This document shows, piece by piece, positions 55,401-64,000 of a stretch of 64,000 bases of DNA (its first letter is position 1; each line of letters opens with the position of its first letter). A model generated the notes under the pieces. It made no database searches. It was not told the DNA's origin and was given only the letters and a program-made list of their open reading frames with translations. Source of the DNA: Lichenostomus cassidix (lineage: Eukaryota > Chordata > Aves > Passeriformes > Meliphagidae). The position numbers were made by a program, and so were the translations under genes. Location of the stretch: positions 16,606,501 through 16,670,500 of the forward strand of contig CM039193.1 in assembly GCA_008360975.2 (NCBI GenBank), written 5' to 3'.

Positions 55401-58400
55401 TCACACTGTGCACCATTCTGTGGACACAGACTAGAGTCTTGTAAAGACTCTTAAAACAGCAGGCCTGGCATTCTGTATGTGTGTGTGTGTGTGTGTGTGT
55501 GTATCATTTCTGGTGTGAATGCCAGCAGGACACAGCACCAATGCAATGCTCCACACTGACCTAAAAAGCAGTGGAGAAGCATTACCCAGAGTTGCTACAC
55601 TACCTCCTGATTAAATCTGCAGTTGAGAGTACACCAGCCAATCTGCATGAGTCCCTGGGAGGAGATGAGCACCTCATAAATCCATTTCCCTGAAAGAAAA
55701 AGAGATACCACACAGTGAATTCCTCTTCCCTGGCTTGCTGTTAATAGAAGCTGAACCTGACACTGCTCCCACAGAAACACATGTGGCACACAAAGGAGGT
55801 TCAGGACATCCACAGGATTCCCTTCCCACCCCTTTACTCCAGCATCACACAATCCCCAATCCTTCTGAGCCCCAGGAAAAGCCAGTGGATGAACTGGGGA
55901 AGAGGGTGTTCAAGATCTGGAACATATTCAAGATTTCCTGAGCTATCTAATTGTCTAACTCCCCATACACTCTTCCTAGGGTCTTTTGTCAAAGCCTCAC
56001 GGGTTTATCTCCTTACCTTTATACACACACGTTGTGGCCCTGATGGACCCAAAGTTACTGTGGCCGATCACCTGGATCAATAAACAAAAGATATTTTTTA
56101 ACATCAGGCAAAAAGATACGCTTGTTCAGTCCTTGCCATTTCCTCTGTCCTAGCCCTCAAAACCAAAGCAAGATGGAGAGCTATTCAAAAGGACAGTACA
56201 GAGACAAGGAGCGACATCTTCCCCACCCCAGCAGCTGTAGTTGGAGCCAGCTGGCCCCAGGGAATCATTCAGGTCCCTCCTACAGCTCATCTATACTTGA
56301 TAAACCCCAGTGAAGCACCCAGCATGGCAGAAGTACAAGGGCAACATGGTGACAGACAGGTTCCCACTGAATTGGGGCAAAAACGTACACAAAAGTGATT
56401 ATGATATGGGGAAGATATATGAATCCTGCACAAGTTAGAACAAAACTATAGATTCAAGGCATCCAGACTAATGGCCAGGATAACACACTGTATAGAAACT
56501 GAACTTTGTTAAATCCTGACTCTTGCCATCTTGGGACAGACCATGAAGAGGAAATGATGTAGGAACAAGGAATTCACAGACAAGCCAGTCCAATCCATTC
56601 TGTGGGTCAGTTCTAGGTACAGCCAAAGTAAACTACAGCAGGTGGTTAAAGGGAAAGGGGAGACCAGGGCAGACTGCTCTGTCAGAGGCTAAAAAGCAGG
56701 CATAGATTAAGGAGGGAATGAGCTCAAGAGCAGGGCTGAGGTGCTTGCTCAGTGAAGTGGTGAAAGGAGTGCAGAAATTACTGATGCAAGAAAGGGTTAA
56801 ACTCCAGTGGACTCTTTCAGCTGACTTTTTGCATGATGAACATCAGCTAAGGAGCAAGTAGGTAATTAATGGAAACAAAGGAGAAAGGAAAACTTCAGCT
56901 TCAGCCTCTTTCTAGACTTTTAAGAAGACCAGAAGGAAGGAAGAGGCAGTCTGCTGGAGGGAGGGACAGGAAAGCTGGCCTCTCCTCTGCTTAGCCAAGT
57001 GAGCCCCTGGGCCGGGGTAATCCTTCCACTTCCTCACAGCCCCACTCAGAGCTTGCTGAGACTTAGTGGTACTGCTAGACCTTTTCCAAGGAGAGCTCAT
57101 TTCCTCCAGGATCCTGCAGCTTTTGGGGCAGGCTCTGTTCACACACACTACAAAGCCACTGACAGGGATTGTGTAAGAACAAACCAAGAAGCTCCAAGTA
57201 CTTTTAGTCCCACAAGACCATGTTCTGCTGTGCCCAGCAATATACTCACCCCAAGTAAATCATCATCGACCAGCAGGAGCCCCTCAAAGCCACTCGTGTG
57301 GTCCAACACCACAGTGGAGGGACCGAGCCGGCCCTCTGCTACCTGATCTGAAACAAGAGTTGCAGAAAACCTGTTAGGGAGAGTTGTGCAGGATTTAACA
57401 GTGCACCCACTGAGTGCTTCCAGCCAGACTGTGACAGCACCTGGATTCTGCTACAGGGGAGGAAAGTTAAGGTAGTGTTGCCTATGTTAGACCTTGAGGA
57501 CCTCAGAAAAGGTGAGAGATTTAAAAAAAAGTCTTCCCAACAACTCAACTACGCAGTATTTGGGACACATTAAGTCTTCCACATCACCTGAAAACTTTAC
57601 TTTGACAAAATTCAAAGGCTAAACTCTGTGCCAAATGTTTGGCCAACATGTCAGACTTTGCTCGCAGCCAGCAAGAAAAATTTGCCTTTCTAGGAGGGGA
57701 GCAAGGTTGTATCTTGCCACATCCTGATTCATTCAGAGAAATGATGCTAGTAAGAACACAGGGAACAGCCTGAGACTCAAAGAGAATACCTGCAGTGGAA
57801 ACCAGCATGTAAAAATTGTCAACAAGCCTCTGCACCTCCCACTGAGGATAGCACTACACACTCCTGGTCAAAGCAATGTCTCTGCATATCATTATCAGTA
57901 AAATACCGCCAACATTTGCCCCCAAACTGCTTTTCCAGACATTTTAGCCCGGAAATATGCCTCCATCTGCAAACAGACCAGCTGCAGGGCTGGCTGATGA
58001 ACCCCTCACAGGCAGGACTTAAAGGTACAATAAATTAGAGCACAGGGAGGCAGAGCAGCGCTCACTCGGGGAAATGCCTTTAATGATGTAACGTGTCCTT
58101 CCCAATTAAGCAACACAAGCAAGAAGCACAAATTGAACAGGCCCTCAATATCTCCTACCTCTACTTTCTTCAGAGCCATTCTCCTCTGCCAGCAAGCGCT
58201 CAAGGTGCTCCTGCAGGTTCTGGAACGTCAGATGCTTCCTAGGGAATAAACACACAGGAGCTCTTCAAAACACTGTCTCCAAATTTTTAAGAGTTGAAGC
58301 CAAGACACGTGTCCTGCACTGAGACATGATCTGTGAAGTTCTGTCAATCTGTTTCATGTCATGAATCTAAGGAATTTGTTGCCCATCTTGCTGGGACAAT

Positions 58401-61271
58401 GAATGAAGGATCAAAACACAGCAAGAACAAGCCAAGTAGTTAACAAAGAATCTTACACTCTTCACTGTGCTCAAGAGTGATTAGTGGCAGTAAGAAAACT
58501 GTGGTACTAGGCAGCAAGAAACCAGCTGTACTATCAACAACTATGGACCACGACTTTGCTGCAGTCAGCATCAGACAAACATGGCGTAAGTCAGGATTCG
58601 TTTTTTTCCCTGAAGTATTTTGCAATACAAAAGAAGAGTGAGGACCACAGCAGCAGGTGTAGCAGTTCAGACAAAGGCCAGGCTAGTCCAGCATCCTCTC
58701 TGTGACAACAGCTAAAACCATTTTGTTTCCATACAGAAGAGCCCCTCAAGCACTCCTTTGGGCCAGTGTTCTAGAGAACTTACTGCCCTCCCTCAGTTCT
58801 TTGACAGCTACTGGGCTTTCTACCAAGTAGCCACGTCCAGGGAAAAAGGGTAGAAGGCAGGAAAAAAGACAGAGGGGCCAGTCCAACAAACTATCAGTTC
58901 TGTGCATTCAAGTCATTAATCACCAGACAAAGAAATCAGAAATATTGAAAACCAAAATGCTCAGGCAGATGGACTGTTCCAAGGCTTGCTGGCAGGAGAG
59001 CTTGTGGTAAAGTAACATGACCCACTTTGCCTCCCCCGCACCATCATCCCAGCTCACCAAGAGCCAGAGGGCCAAGAACTATTTATAGCAGCTCTGAGCT
59101 CACGCTGGAGCTGGCAGGCCTAAGTATAGCCCGTGGAATGTGACCCCAGCCACGCTGCAGCACTGCCAACCACCAGGAGCCACAGGCCTGCCCTGCTCTG
59201 CCACACTCCTACCTGCCCTGAACCTGCCTGACTTGCCTCTGGCAAAAGAGATGCAAGAGGAATTCTTCTCATCCAATGCTACAAGTTTCTGGGATACAAG
59301 GTGAAGGAGAACTGAAAATAAATAGGTAAAACACAGTCACCAAACAAGAATTTTGTGTTTCTTTTCCTTTGGTGACTCCTAATAAAAGTACCAGCAGTCC
59401 CACAGCCTGAAAAATGTGTGGTATTGCATGGATTAGTAACAGCCTTGCCTTTAGTTTACAGGGCACTAACAATGTATTTTTAATTTCTGCACCTGAAACC
59501 TGTGCATTTTGCACTTTGTTACAAGCAAAGGGGGAACAGGTACAATCAAGCAAATGCCTACTTAATTTAAAAATATTGTCTAGTGATGTTGTACATGGGA
59601 TTTTTCATGAAATAAAAAGAATCCTTCCTAGCAAGCCCCAAGTTTGAAAAAGGCATTAAAAGAGCAGACCTCAGAGTTGCTCCTGTAACATGGAGCTGCT
59701 GTGCTTTTAACAAAGATCACTGTGTGGCACTAAAAGATCTTTCCTTTCACACAGTGCCGTTTATCTGGAGGTAGCATCGCTTTTCACCTGGGCAGTGAGA
59801 AGTCTGATACCTGTAAGCAGCTGCAGGCTGGTTCCCATCAGCACTGGTAAAGACTCGATGCAGATAATCATTCAGCAGCCTGCTGTTCACAATCCCTTGG
59901 GAAAAACAGAAAGGAAATAAGCTTAGAGAGTCTGGGGTAAACTCAAACATTAATTTCATGTACAAGCAAGAAACTGGTAACTATGGGAAAATTAAGTTCA
60001 GGTTTGCTGATCAACACAGTGGAAAATGCAGCCTCAAGCAGTCATTCATCACCTTACTATCCTCACTAGCAGAACCAGAGTCCAACGTGCATCTCCTCAA
60101 CAAAGGCTCTTTCCAATTTGAGCTGCTCTGCCATAGCAACTGGGAGCCTATAAATTGCTCTACACAGGTGGAAGTACACCCTCAGGAATCCTGCTGTACT
60201 ACTTCCTGATAAAGTAACTCCAAAAGCTGGAAGTAGGAATTCAATTTTATTTTTAAAAAAAATCTTAGCACTGCTGCAATTCCTGGTGTTCTATTCATAT
60301 TCAGGATGTCTCTTAACCGCACTAAAAGATGCTGAGATGGAAAGGCTGCAGGTGCAGTTCACCTCGTGTAACCCTGAACCGTCTTTAATGATGTGTGCCT
60401 CACCTTCACTGAACAGCCCCTAGTGTCACACTGATGCAGCATTCCTTGTTTCTGAGTGCAACAGTGCCCTCAAATGCCAGATTTGTGGTCTCATAAGCAC
60501 ACTTGTGCTGGATTGATGACTCCAAGAAAAAAAACAGACTGCCTGGCAGACACCAGAATTTCCCAGAAAAGGATTAATTTGAGAATCTGACAAGCTGCTC
60601 ATCCTGGAAGGGGAACTCCCTCAATCAGATGAGTCTCAAATCACATGGCAGGCAGGCAACACAATAGTCTCCAGCCTTATGAGACAGGGCTGTGTGCTGA
60701 AAGAAACGCTCTGTGACACGAACTTCTGGAGTCCTTAGTACCGAAGGAATGTCCGTTCCAAAATCTTGTGGCTAGCACAGTTTTTCCCATGGGAAGTTTT
60801 TTTTGTGTTTTGTAAATAAAGATAGAGTTTAGATGTTTTGGAACAGTGTCCCAGAACTTGGGCAGTGCAGGCCTGGCCAATCAGGCCTGGGGGAAGGCTT
60901 CTGACTGACCAATCTGGGTGACTTTTGAGAACTCTATAAATGTGATAAAATCAAAACAATAAAGGTCATTCCTTCTTGCCACTGAGAACCGATGCATTCA
61001 TTACTCTGCTAGCTGCTCAACAGCGACAAAAATCTCATCTCACTTTGAGGATTTATTCAGTTTCAGCCCCCCACACCACACACTAGCAAGGTTAACTGCA
61101 ACTGGAAGGCAGCCGATCTCAAGCAAGGCAAGGGATGCTCCCTGGATCCACAGTGCTCCTGATTTCACATGGCATGTACAGACACTTACCTGTGACCTTG
61201 GACTTCTCTGGCTCAGTGCTCAGCCTGTAATTCTTCCTTGAGAAAGCAGTCCCAGCACCTCTCGACGTCAT
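16154..61271 (-). CDS. RNF123: E3 ubiquitin ligase RNF123 (KPC1), 38 coding exons
   Basis: RNF123 is the catalytic subunit of the KPC complex with UBAC1. It ubiquitinates cytoplasmic p27/CDKN1B in G1 and promotes NF-kB p105 processing. Coding exons, 5' to 3': 61190-61271, 59811-59895, 58159-58238, 57250-57347, 56017-56071, 55604-55689, 54758-54844, 54182-54249, 53177-53313, 52356-52462, 51438-51542, 51182-51307, 49911-50003, 49645-49718, 49077-49194, 48525-48624, 48011-48072, 47850-47921, 47059-47179, 46166-46267, 44889-44995, 44166-44364, 43411-43556, 43138-43221, 42719-42826, 39907-40084, 38807-38881, 38320-38407, 37978-38065, 37764-37848, 30543-30682, 30202-30390, 28639-28714, 28382-28466, 16964-17106, 16533-16627, 16358-16443, 16154-16253. 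Phases agree throughout: 3930 nt, 1309 aa (human 1314). The start is [22 protein letters not shown] domain lies at about residues 75-260 and a RING at 1256-1293. The exon 14/15 and exon 16 boundaries are the least certain. Confidence 0.95.
17107..18150 (-). other. Start-of-AMIGO3 side of the large RNF123 intron
   Basis: This is intron between the RNF123 exon at 16964-17106 and the AMIGO3 promoter. I see no gene. A block at about 17737-17835 is AT-richer than its GC-rich surroundings. It carries TAAT/ATTA cores and looks like a possible regulatory element, but this is a guess from composition. Confidence 0.45.
18300..18680 (+). promoter_or_regulatory. AMIGO3: CpG-rich candidate promoter and 5' UTR of AMIGO3
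   Basis: The stretch is CpG-dense with GC boxes. A CCAAT box is at 18349-18353, and a TATA-like taaatag at 18393-18399 lies about 44 bases downstream. That spacing would place a plus-strand start near 18425. A good donor (cacag|gtacgagg) at 18680/18681 could end a non-coding first exon, spliced to an acceptor before 18925. The splice structure is inferred; transcription from the GMPPB promoter is an alternative. Confidence 0.5.
18925..20463 (+). CDS. AMIGO3: AMIGO3, leucine-rich-repeat/Ig adhesion protein
   Basis: This single-exon type I membrane protein of 512 aa (human 504) belongs to the AMIGO family of homophilic and heterophilic adhesion proteins. A signal peptide spans residues 1-28 ([13 protein letters not shown]). 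The LRR N-cap cysteines are C40, C44, C46 and C53. About six LRRs follow (LDLSHN, LHISHN, LDMSSN, LLLYNN, VYLSWN, LDLSSN), then an LRR C-cap from C229/C231 to FENCS. One Ig domain lies at about 285-385, a transmembrane helix at about 393-416, and then the conserved family tail [12 protein letters not shown] and KHVVFLEP. I chose the ATG at 18925 because the signal peptide follows it; an in-frame ATG at 18805 would add 40 unlikely residues. It lies inside an RNF123 intron, antisense to it. The AMIGO3 identity leans on position next to GMPPB. The Ig domain has Gly361 where the second canonical Cys is expected. Confidence 0.92.
   Translation: MSPPVPADPLWPRVAKLLLLLLQLCAAGRTPRASPQSHRCPAACICTSDLLSCSRQMLQWVPQALPPTTTTLDLSHNALTQLHDRWLAALPHLEALHISHNQIRDLSPRAFHNASFLRHLDMSSNHLHTVETHYFEALVSLEELLLYNNRIKRVDENAFAKLSGLRKVYLSWNNLTTFPFHAVQGLGIYNLRTLDLSSNSLSSIPVEVLAALPENIGNGLYLHNNPITCSCPLYLMLQHWNQRGFSSVKDFFEEHTCKVSDNVPRSLIKFLKHSHMFENCSAGTEDAHLSHLEGMVDRPILLTCNTTNTSLPHTATTYMWITPHHEPVKHPGNSNRSLEVYRNGSLRIAVAKPWLSGVYVGLAMNNPYNFSKMCEFNVTVLYPKPAGETFSTGLTTLLGCIVSLVLVIIYLYLTPCHCLGCCKKPAPLSTPQECSAQSSILSTTPPATDGPNRKASANKHVVFLEPIRETQNGKIRLALGEDFPDPKHPKVLQLKSDSESISSVFSDTPIVS
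20464..21330 (+). other. AMIGO3: AMIGO3 3' UTR
   Basis: Non-coding sequence follows the stop codon and runs to the AATAAA at 21309-21314. The last 110 bases (about 21215-21325) switch to AT-rich sequence, unlike the GC-rich first part. A second AATAAA at about 22183 could give a longer form. Confidence 0.55.
21309..21314 (+). terminator. AMIGO3 polyadenylation signal (AATAAA)
   Basis: Canonical AATAAA in an AT-rich block about 850 bases after the stop codon, followed by a T run and a TG-containing stretch. Confidence 0.55.
21331..28381 (-). other. Remainder of the 11.3-kb RNF123 intron
   Basis: This is seven kilobases of intron with no recognisable coding exon on either strand. Open frames of up to about 200 codons occur (for example 22492-23097, 27880-28491) but have no domain, exon or codon signature. 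It holds an eight-base C run at 22201 and an (ACTT)4 microsatellite at 25486. Confidence 0.6.
25486..25501. repeat. (ACTT)4 microsatellite
   Basis: Four perfect ACTT units inside an RNF123 intron. A degraded unit (actc) precedes them, so the tract may once have been longer. Confidence 0.85.
28715..30201 (-). other. RNF123 intron between exons 32 and 33
   Basis: A 1.5-kb intron between the exons at 30202-30390 and 28639-28714, with gtatca donor and acacag acceptor. I see nothing else in it. Confidence 0.6.
33841..33889. repeat. Two perfect 20-bp copies with 29-bp period
   Basis: The 20-base word starting acagaaacttccc occurs at 33841-33860 and again at 33870-33889, separated by ctttccaca. 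This is a local tandem duplication within an intron. Confidence 0.9.
35055..35315 (+). repeat. CR1 LINE 3' end
   Basis: About 260 bases match the avian CR1 3' region as I know it: the segment with caaactgaaagag, ttctttactgtgagggtg, cagggggttggaac and the terminal tctatgattctatga. The ending in short direct repeats rather than polyA is the CR1 hallmark. It is 5' truncated with no reverse-transcriptase frame, on the strand opposite to RNF123. The left edge is approximate. Confidence 0.93.
40085..42718 (-). other. 2.6-kb RNF123 intron with an AT-rich block
   Basis: This intron lies between exons 25 (42719-42826) and 26 (39907-40084). An AT-rich block runs from about 40620 to 41360 and includes the tandem duplication at 41053. 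No coding exon is visible. Confidence 0.6.
41053..41118. repeat. Tandem duplication, 30-bp unit, 2.2 copies
   Basis: Copies at 41053-41082 and 41083-41112 differ at one base (aaaaaagtt versus aaaaaagct). A six-base start of a third copy (attaag) follows. This looks like a recent slippage or unequal-exchange event in an intron. Confidence 0.92.
44996..46165 (-). other. 1.2-kb RNF123 intron between exons 20 and 21
   Basis: Flanked by exons 46166-46267 and 44889-44995. No gene is visible. It contains the small inverted repeat at 46042-46068. Confidence 0.6.
46042..46068. repeat. Short inverted repeat, 9-bp arms
   Basis: aaattcaag at 46042-46050 is the exact reverse complement of cttgaattt at 46060-46068, with a pyrimidine-only 9-base loop (tctcctctc). 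It lies within an RNF123 intron. Confidence 0.8.
53177..57347 (-). other. RNF123: RNF123 exons 4-9: SPRY domain
   Basis: Exons 57250-57347, 56017-56071, 55604-55689, 54758-54844, 54182-54249 and 53177-53313 encode about residues 83-260, the SPRY (B30.2-like) fold. Landmarks in order are [70 protein letters not shown] and [19 protein letters not shown]. In mammals the N-terminal region is needed for p27 binding. These exons are the most conserved part of the gene here. Confidence 0.93.
55479..55502. repeat. (GT)12 microsatellite
   Basis: Twelve perfect GT units in the RNF123 intron between exons 6 and 7. This length is likely to be polymorphic. Confidence 0.95.
60690..61025 (+). mobile_element. 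Probable solo LTR of an endogenous retrovirus
   Basis: A compact control block fits a retroviral LTR. Two CCAAT motifs (about 60878 and 60909) are followed by TATAAA at 60935-60940 and AATAAA at 60958-60963, and then about 60 bases of U5-like sequence ending near ...gctgctcaaca. TATA and polyA signal only 18 bases apart is typical of LTRs and odd for a host gene. No primer-binding site, gag or pol follows, so it would be a solo LTR. I could not find a convincing target-site duplication, so both ends are approximate. It lies in RNF123 intron 1 of the coding part, on the opposite strand. Confidence 0.55.
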
Positions 61272-61332
61272 TCTTCACAGGCACCACTTCCAGAGCGGAC
61301 ATAAGACAGGCAGATGCTTAGAACAAAACCTG
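61272..61332 (-). other. RNF123: RNF123 5' UTR part of the first coding exon (tentative)
   Basis: A good acceptor (catccttcccag) lies 58-60 bases before the ATG at 61271, so the exon would be about 61190-61330. Weaker AG sites lie closer to the ATG. The ATG context is aagaATGa. Confidence 0.45.
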
Positions 61333-63575
61333 GGAAGGATGCTGCCTTTAGACTTTTCCCTTTTTTGGAGGTTGGTTTACCTGAATTAAACAACAGGGAT
61401 AAGCCAAAAAATAGCCAGAGTCCTTGCATATCCTAGTGACATTACACAACTAACTGCCAACCCTGCACTCAGTCCCACCTGTCCAACAGCTCAAAACCTT
61501 CCCAAAGCAGACAAACCATTAAGCCACACTCCAGACAGCCACACAAACCCCAGTCCAAACAAAGGCATGCCCACAACCCAGCCAGAAACACAGACAATCT
61601 TCACACCCGGCTTGGGCCAGAAGCACCGAGCCAGCACAGGGCTACAGCCACCACCACTGCCAAACACCACTGAAACTGAACCATGTCACACTGCTGCTCA
61701 TGTCCTGACAAAACACTTCTGCCTTTCTCTTCCACTCTGTATTCTTTTCGACAGCAATATGTGCCTGGTTAATGTTCTCTTTAACAGGTGTTTAGATTAT
61801 TCCACTATCCAAAACAAAGAGAAAGGAAGAGGGAATGAGACAAATGCATATGGACTGGACTACAATAGAATACCACTGACTACAAAGCGAAAGACCCAGC
61901 TATCGAAGTCACGGGGACAAAAGCCGACACAGGTAATAGTATGCAATAGTGTTTACAAGTGAAAATCTACCATGAGACGACAGATTCAGGAGCCTTCCTG
62001 ACTAGAATGCTATCAGAGCTGACGTGCCAGGACAAAAAGAATACATTCAAATGGCTAGTTCCATCGAGCTTCCAGATGTTAGGTTATACCCCTCTCCTGT
62101 TTCCAGCTGGCCCAGTAGCCAACCATCACTGGAAGACTCTCCCTGGGTATTCATCTGTCAAGGCAGTTTGTGACAAACAGAGCAACAGGAAGATGCAACA
62201 GGAGCAAGGGCTGCAGGAATTAAACACTTGTTGATAATCTCATACAGAGCACAAACTAACGTGAACCCAAGAAAAGTTATGACTCCAGAAAAGGAGTGCC
62301 AAGTGATACAAGTGCTACAACAAGCCTGATCACCTGAGCTTCAGCTAGACTTGGGAAAGGGGTTCCTAAGGCCCCTTCCCTCAGGACCACCCCAGCAGCC
62401 AGCAGTGGAGCAGCACTGTCCGGCCTCCCTCCTGCAGCACTGCTCAGCAAAATAGTGGGAACAAAGCAAAAACCAGCCTGGATCAAAGGCCCTGAATTAC
62501 CTGCGTCAGGAACCCGAAACAAGAGATAAAACAATAAACAGAAACACATTGTTTACTACCAAAGCAGAGCAGACAGCACAATGTGTACAAAGCACTCGAA
62601 ACATGACATGATTTCACCTCTGTCAGGACATGTCAAAAACACCCGAGAGCAGTCAGGACTGCCCACAGCTCTTCAGAAGGGCAGCCAGCCTGGTGACCAG
62701 CACTGCTGAAACAGCCTGAATGCCCAAAGCAGAGCACACAGCACGGCGACACTGGCACCACATTAGATGCACTGCTGCAGTGCCAGGGTGGTTGTTGAGT
62801 TGGAGCAGATGCTGCTTTCAACAGGTTGAAGAAAGGGCAGAGCAGGGGGATATACATCTGCCCCACGTGCAATTCACAGAAGCAAAGATGTCCTGCAAAG
62901 AGCCTGGCCCCAGGCTGAACTCCCTTCTCTGGCCAAAAGCAAGCAGCTTCCAGCAGCAGGGCAGAACACACAACACAGGGGAAGACAGATCTTAGGTAGA
63001 GGCGACTGGAGGCAGGCAAGGAGGCCGAGAAGCCAGGCCGGCCAACACAACTTTGTCTGGCAGCTGCCGGCCAAACCCTGAGACTCGCAGCAGGCAAAGG
63101 GGAACAGCACAGCCCCGCACGGATCACAAAACCGCCCTGCACTCATCCCAGGCGTGGGTCTTAGTGGCACCCCAGCCTTCCGGCACCCCCAACCCACAAC
63201 AACCGAGCAGCACTGCCGTGCTCACACCCAGGAACCGGCCCCAAAGCCGGGCTCACCCCGCAGCCCAGGCAGGCAGCACGCCCCGAGCCCAGCGGCACCC
63301 CAGAACCCAGAGACACCCCCTAAACCGGGCGGCACTCCCTGCAGCCACAGACAACCCCAAACCCGGAAGGACCCTCCGTGTTCACAAACACCCCAAACCT
63401 GAGATCCCCCTACACCTGCCCACAGCCCGCGAGGCGCGGCGGCCACCCCCCGATCGGGCACCTCCCGCACAGCCAGACGACACTCCCCGAGCCGGCCGTG
63501 CCCCGCGCTCCCCCCCGCGGCCCCCGGGGGAGCCCCCGCGCTGCCGGGACCGGGCCCCGCGGCCGCCGCACTCAC
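61333..63575 (-). other. RNF123 first intron
   Basis: A 2.2-kb intron between the CpG-island exon and the first coding exon. Its right half, about 63150-63410, is C-rich and loosely repetitive, with recurring caccccn-type words every 25-35 bases. A 302-codon plus-strand frame at 63053-63961 exists because the sequence has few AT-rich stop codons; I do not consider it a gene. Confidence 0.5.
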
Positions 63576-63760
63576 CGCCGGCCCGGCCGCGCCGCCGCCG
63601 CCGCCGCCGCTACGGCGACCCGCGAGGGCCATGGCGGGCGGGCGGGACGCGTTGCCGGGAGACGGGCGGGACCCTCTCCGCGCTCAGGCAGGGCCGGGCC
63701 GGGGCGTCCTGCCCGGGGAAGGGCAAGGGGCAGGGACACTGCTGGTGCTTGTGTGAACTT
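63420..63760 (-). promoter_or_regulatory. RNF123: CpG-island promoter and first exon of RNF123
   Basis: A CpG-dense island contains a strong minus-strand donor (ccggcg|gtgagtgcgg, exon edge at 63576), the right type and distance for the non-coding first exon of RNF123. Sp1-type boxes (cccgccc) flank it near 63640-63670. No TATA box is seen. The transcription start is probably between 63640 and 63760. Confidence 0.6.
63576..63632 (-). other. Upstream ORF with polyglycine run in RNF123 exon 1
   Basis: An ATG at 63632-63630 in a good context (gccATGg) opens 19 codons before the splice donor, including six consecutive GGC glycine codons. If spliced to the acceptor at about 61330 it gains three codons and then meets TAA. 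The alternative nearby acceptors I tested also lead to stops or frame differences. It therefore behaves as an upstream ORF, not an alternative RNF123 N-terminus. Whether it is in the transcript depends on the unmapped start site. Confidence 0.4.
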
Positions 63761-63981
63761 CTCTGGAAGAAACCGAGCAGGGGCCGGGGCCGGCGAGAAG
63801 CGAAGCTCTCGGCCATGGAACTGGGCAATCGGCCAAGGCCAGCCCGCAAGAGGGAGGCCGGGCAGGTGCTGCCGACCCCCGGGGAGACAACAACCCTCTG
63901 GCCCAGACCCCGAACGCTACCCCTGGAGGGAGAAGAGGAGAAGGATGAAGCTGACACATGAGCGTGGAGCCTCCCGGTGCA

Positions 63982-63987
63982 TTTATT
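63982..63987 (-). terminator. Candidate polyA signal of a minus-strand gene to the right
   Basis: Read on the minus strand, cacAATAAAtgcacc is followed about 15-25 bases on by a tgtgtc-type element. It may end a neighbouring gene lying off the right edge in the same orientation as RNF123. In human the next same-strand gene is APEH, but no coding sequence is visible here to test that. Confidence 0.3.
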
Positions 63988-64000
63988 GTGCCGGTGGAGT

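Noticed and set aside
63053..63961. 302-codon plus-strand open frame across the CpG island
   Set aside because: It is low-complexity proline/arginine-rich, crosses the RNF123 first exon antisense, and stays open because GC-rich sequence lacks stop codons. No domain or start context supports it.

Overview
This is a vertebrate nuclear window, almost certainly from a bird. It contains 3' tails of CR1 retroposons, the dominant avian LINE (8446-8505 on the minus strand, about 35055-35315 on the plus strand). Genes have short introns and CpG-island promoters, and the reconstructed proteins are close to their mammalian orthologues. The gene set and order (IP6K1, GMPPB, AMIGO3, RNF123) match the block on human 3p21.31. 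The species cannot be fixed from the sequence alone.

Layout. Bases 1-4704 hold no coding exon and are probably 5' intron of IP6K1. IP6K1 (+) has five coding exons at 4828-11071 (434 aa) and a 2-kb 3' UTR ending near a polyA signal at 13025. A CpG island at 13060-13487 leads into GMPPB (+), eight coding exons at 13488-15634 (360 aa). RNF123 (-) starts in a CpG island near 63.6 kb and ends at a stop codon at 16154. I placed 38 coding exons; phases agree at every junction and the product is 1309 aa. GMPPB and RNF123 converge, with opposing polyA signals about 120 bp apart. AMIGO3 (+), one coding exon at 18925-20463 (512 aa), lies inside an 11.3-kb RNF123 intron on the opposite strand, with its own CpG-rich promoter.

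Functions. IP6K1 makes the inositol pyrophosphate 5-InsP7. GMPPB makes GDP-mannose for glycosylation. AMIGO3 is a leucine-rich-repeat/Ig cell-adhesion protein. RNF123 (KPC1) is a SPRY/RING ubiquitin ligase. The genes are neighbours, not a pathway.

Non-genic content is mostly intron, with two CR1 tails, one probable solo LTR (about 60.69-61.03 kb), a few microsatellites and short duplications. I found no unknown multi-gene system. The best leads are small: a missing canonical Ig cysteine in AMIGO3, upstream ORFs in IP6K1 and RNF123 (the latter encoding a glycine run), two equal-length splice options at one RNF123 junction, a stress-element-like site in the GMPPB promoter, and signs of another minus-strand gene ending just off the right edge.
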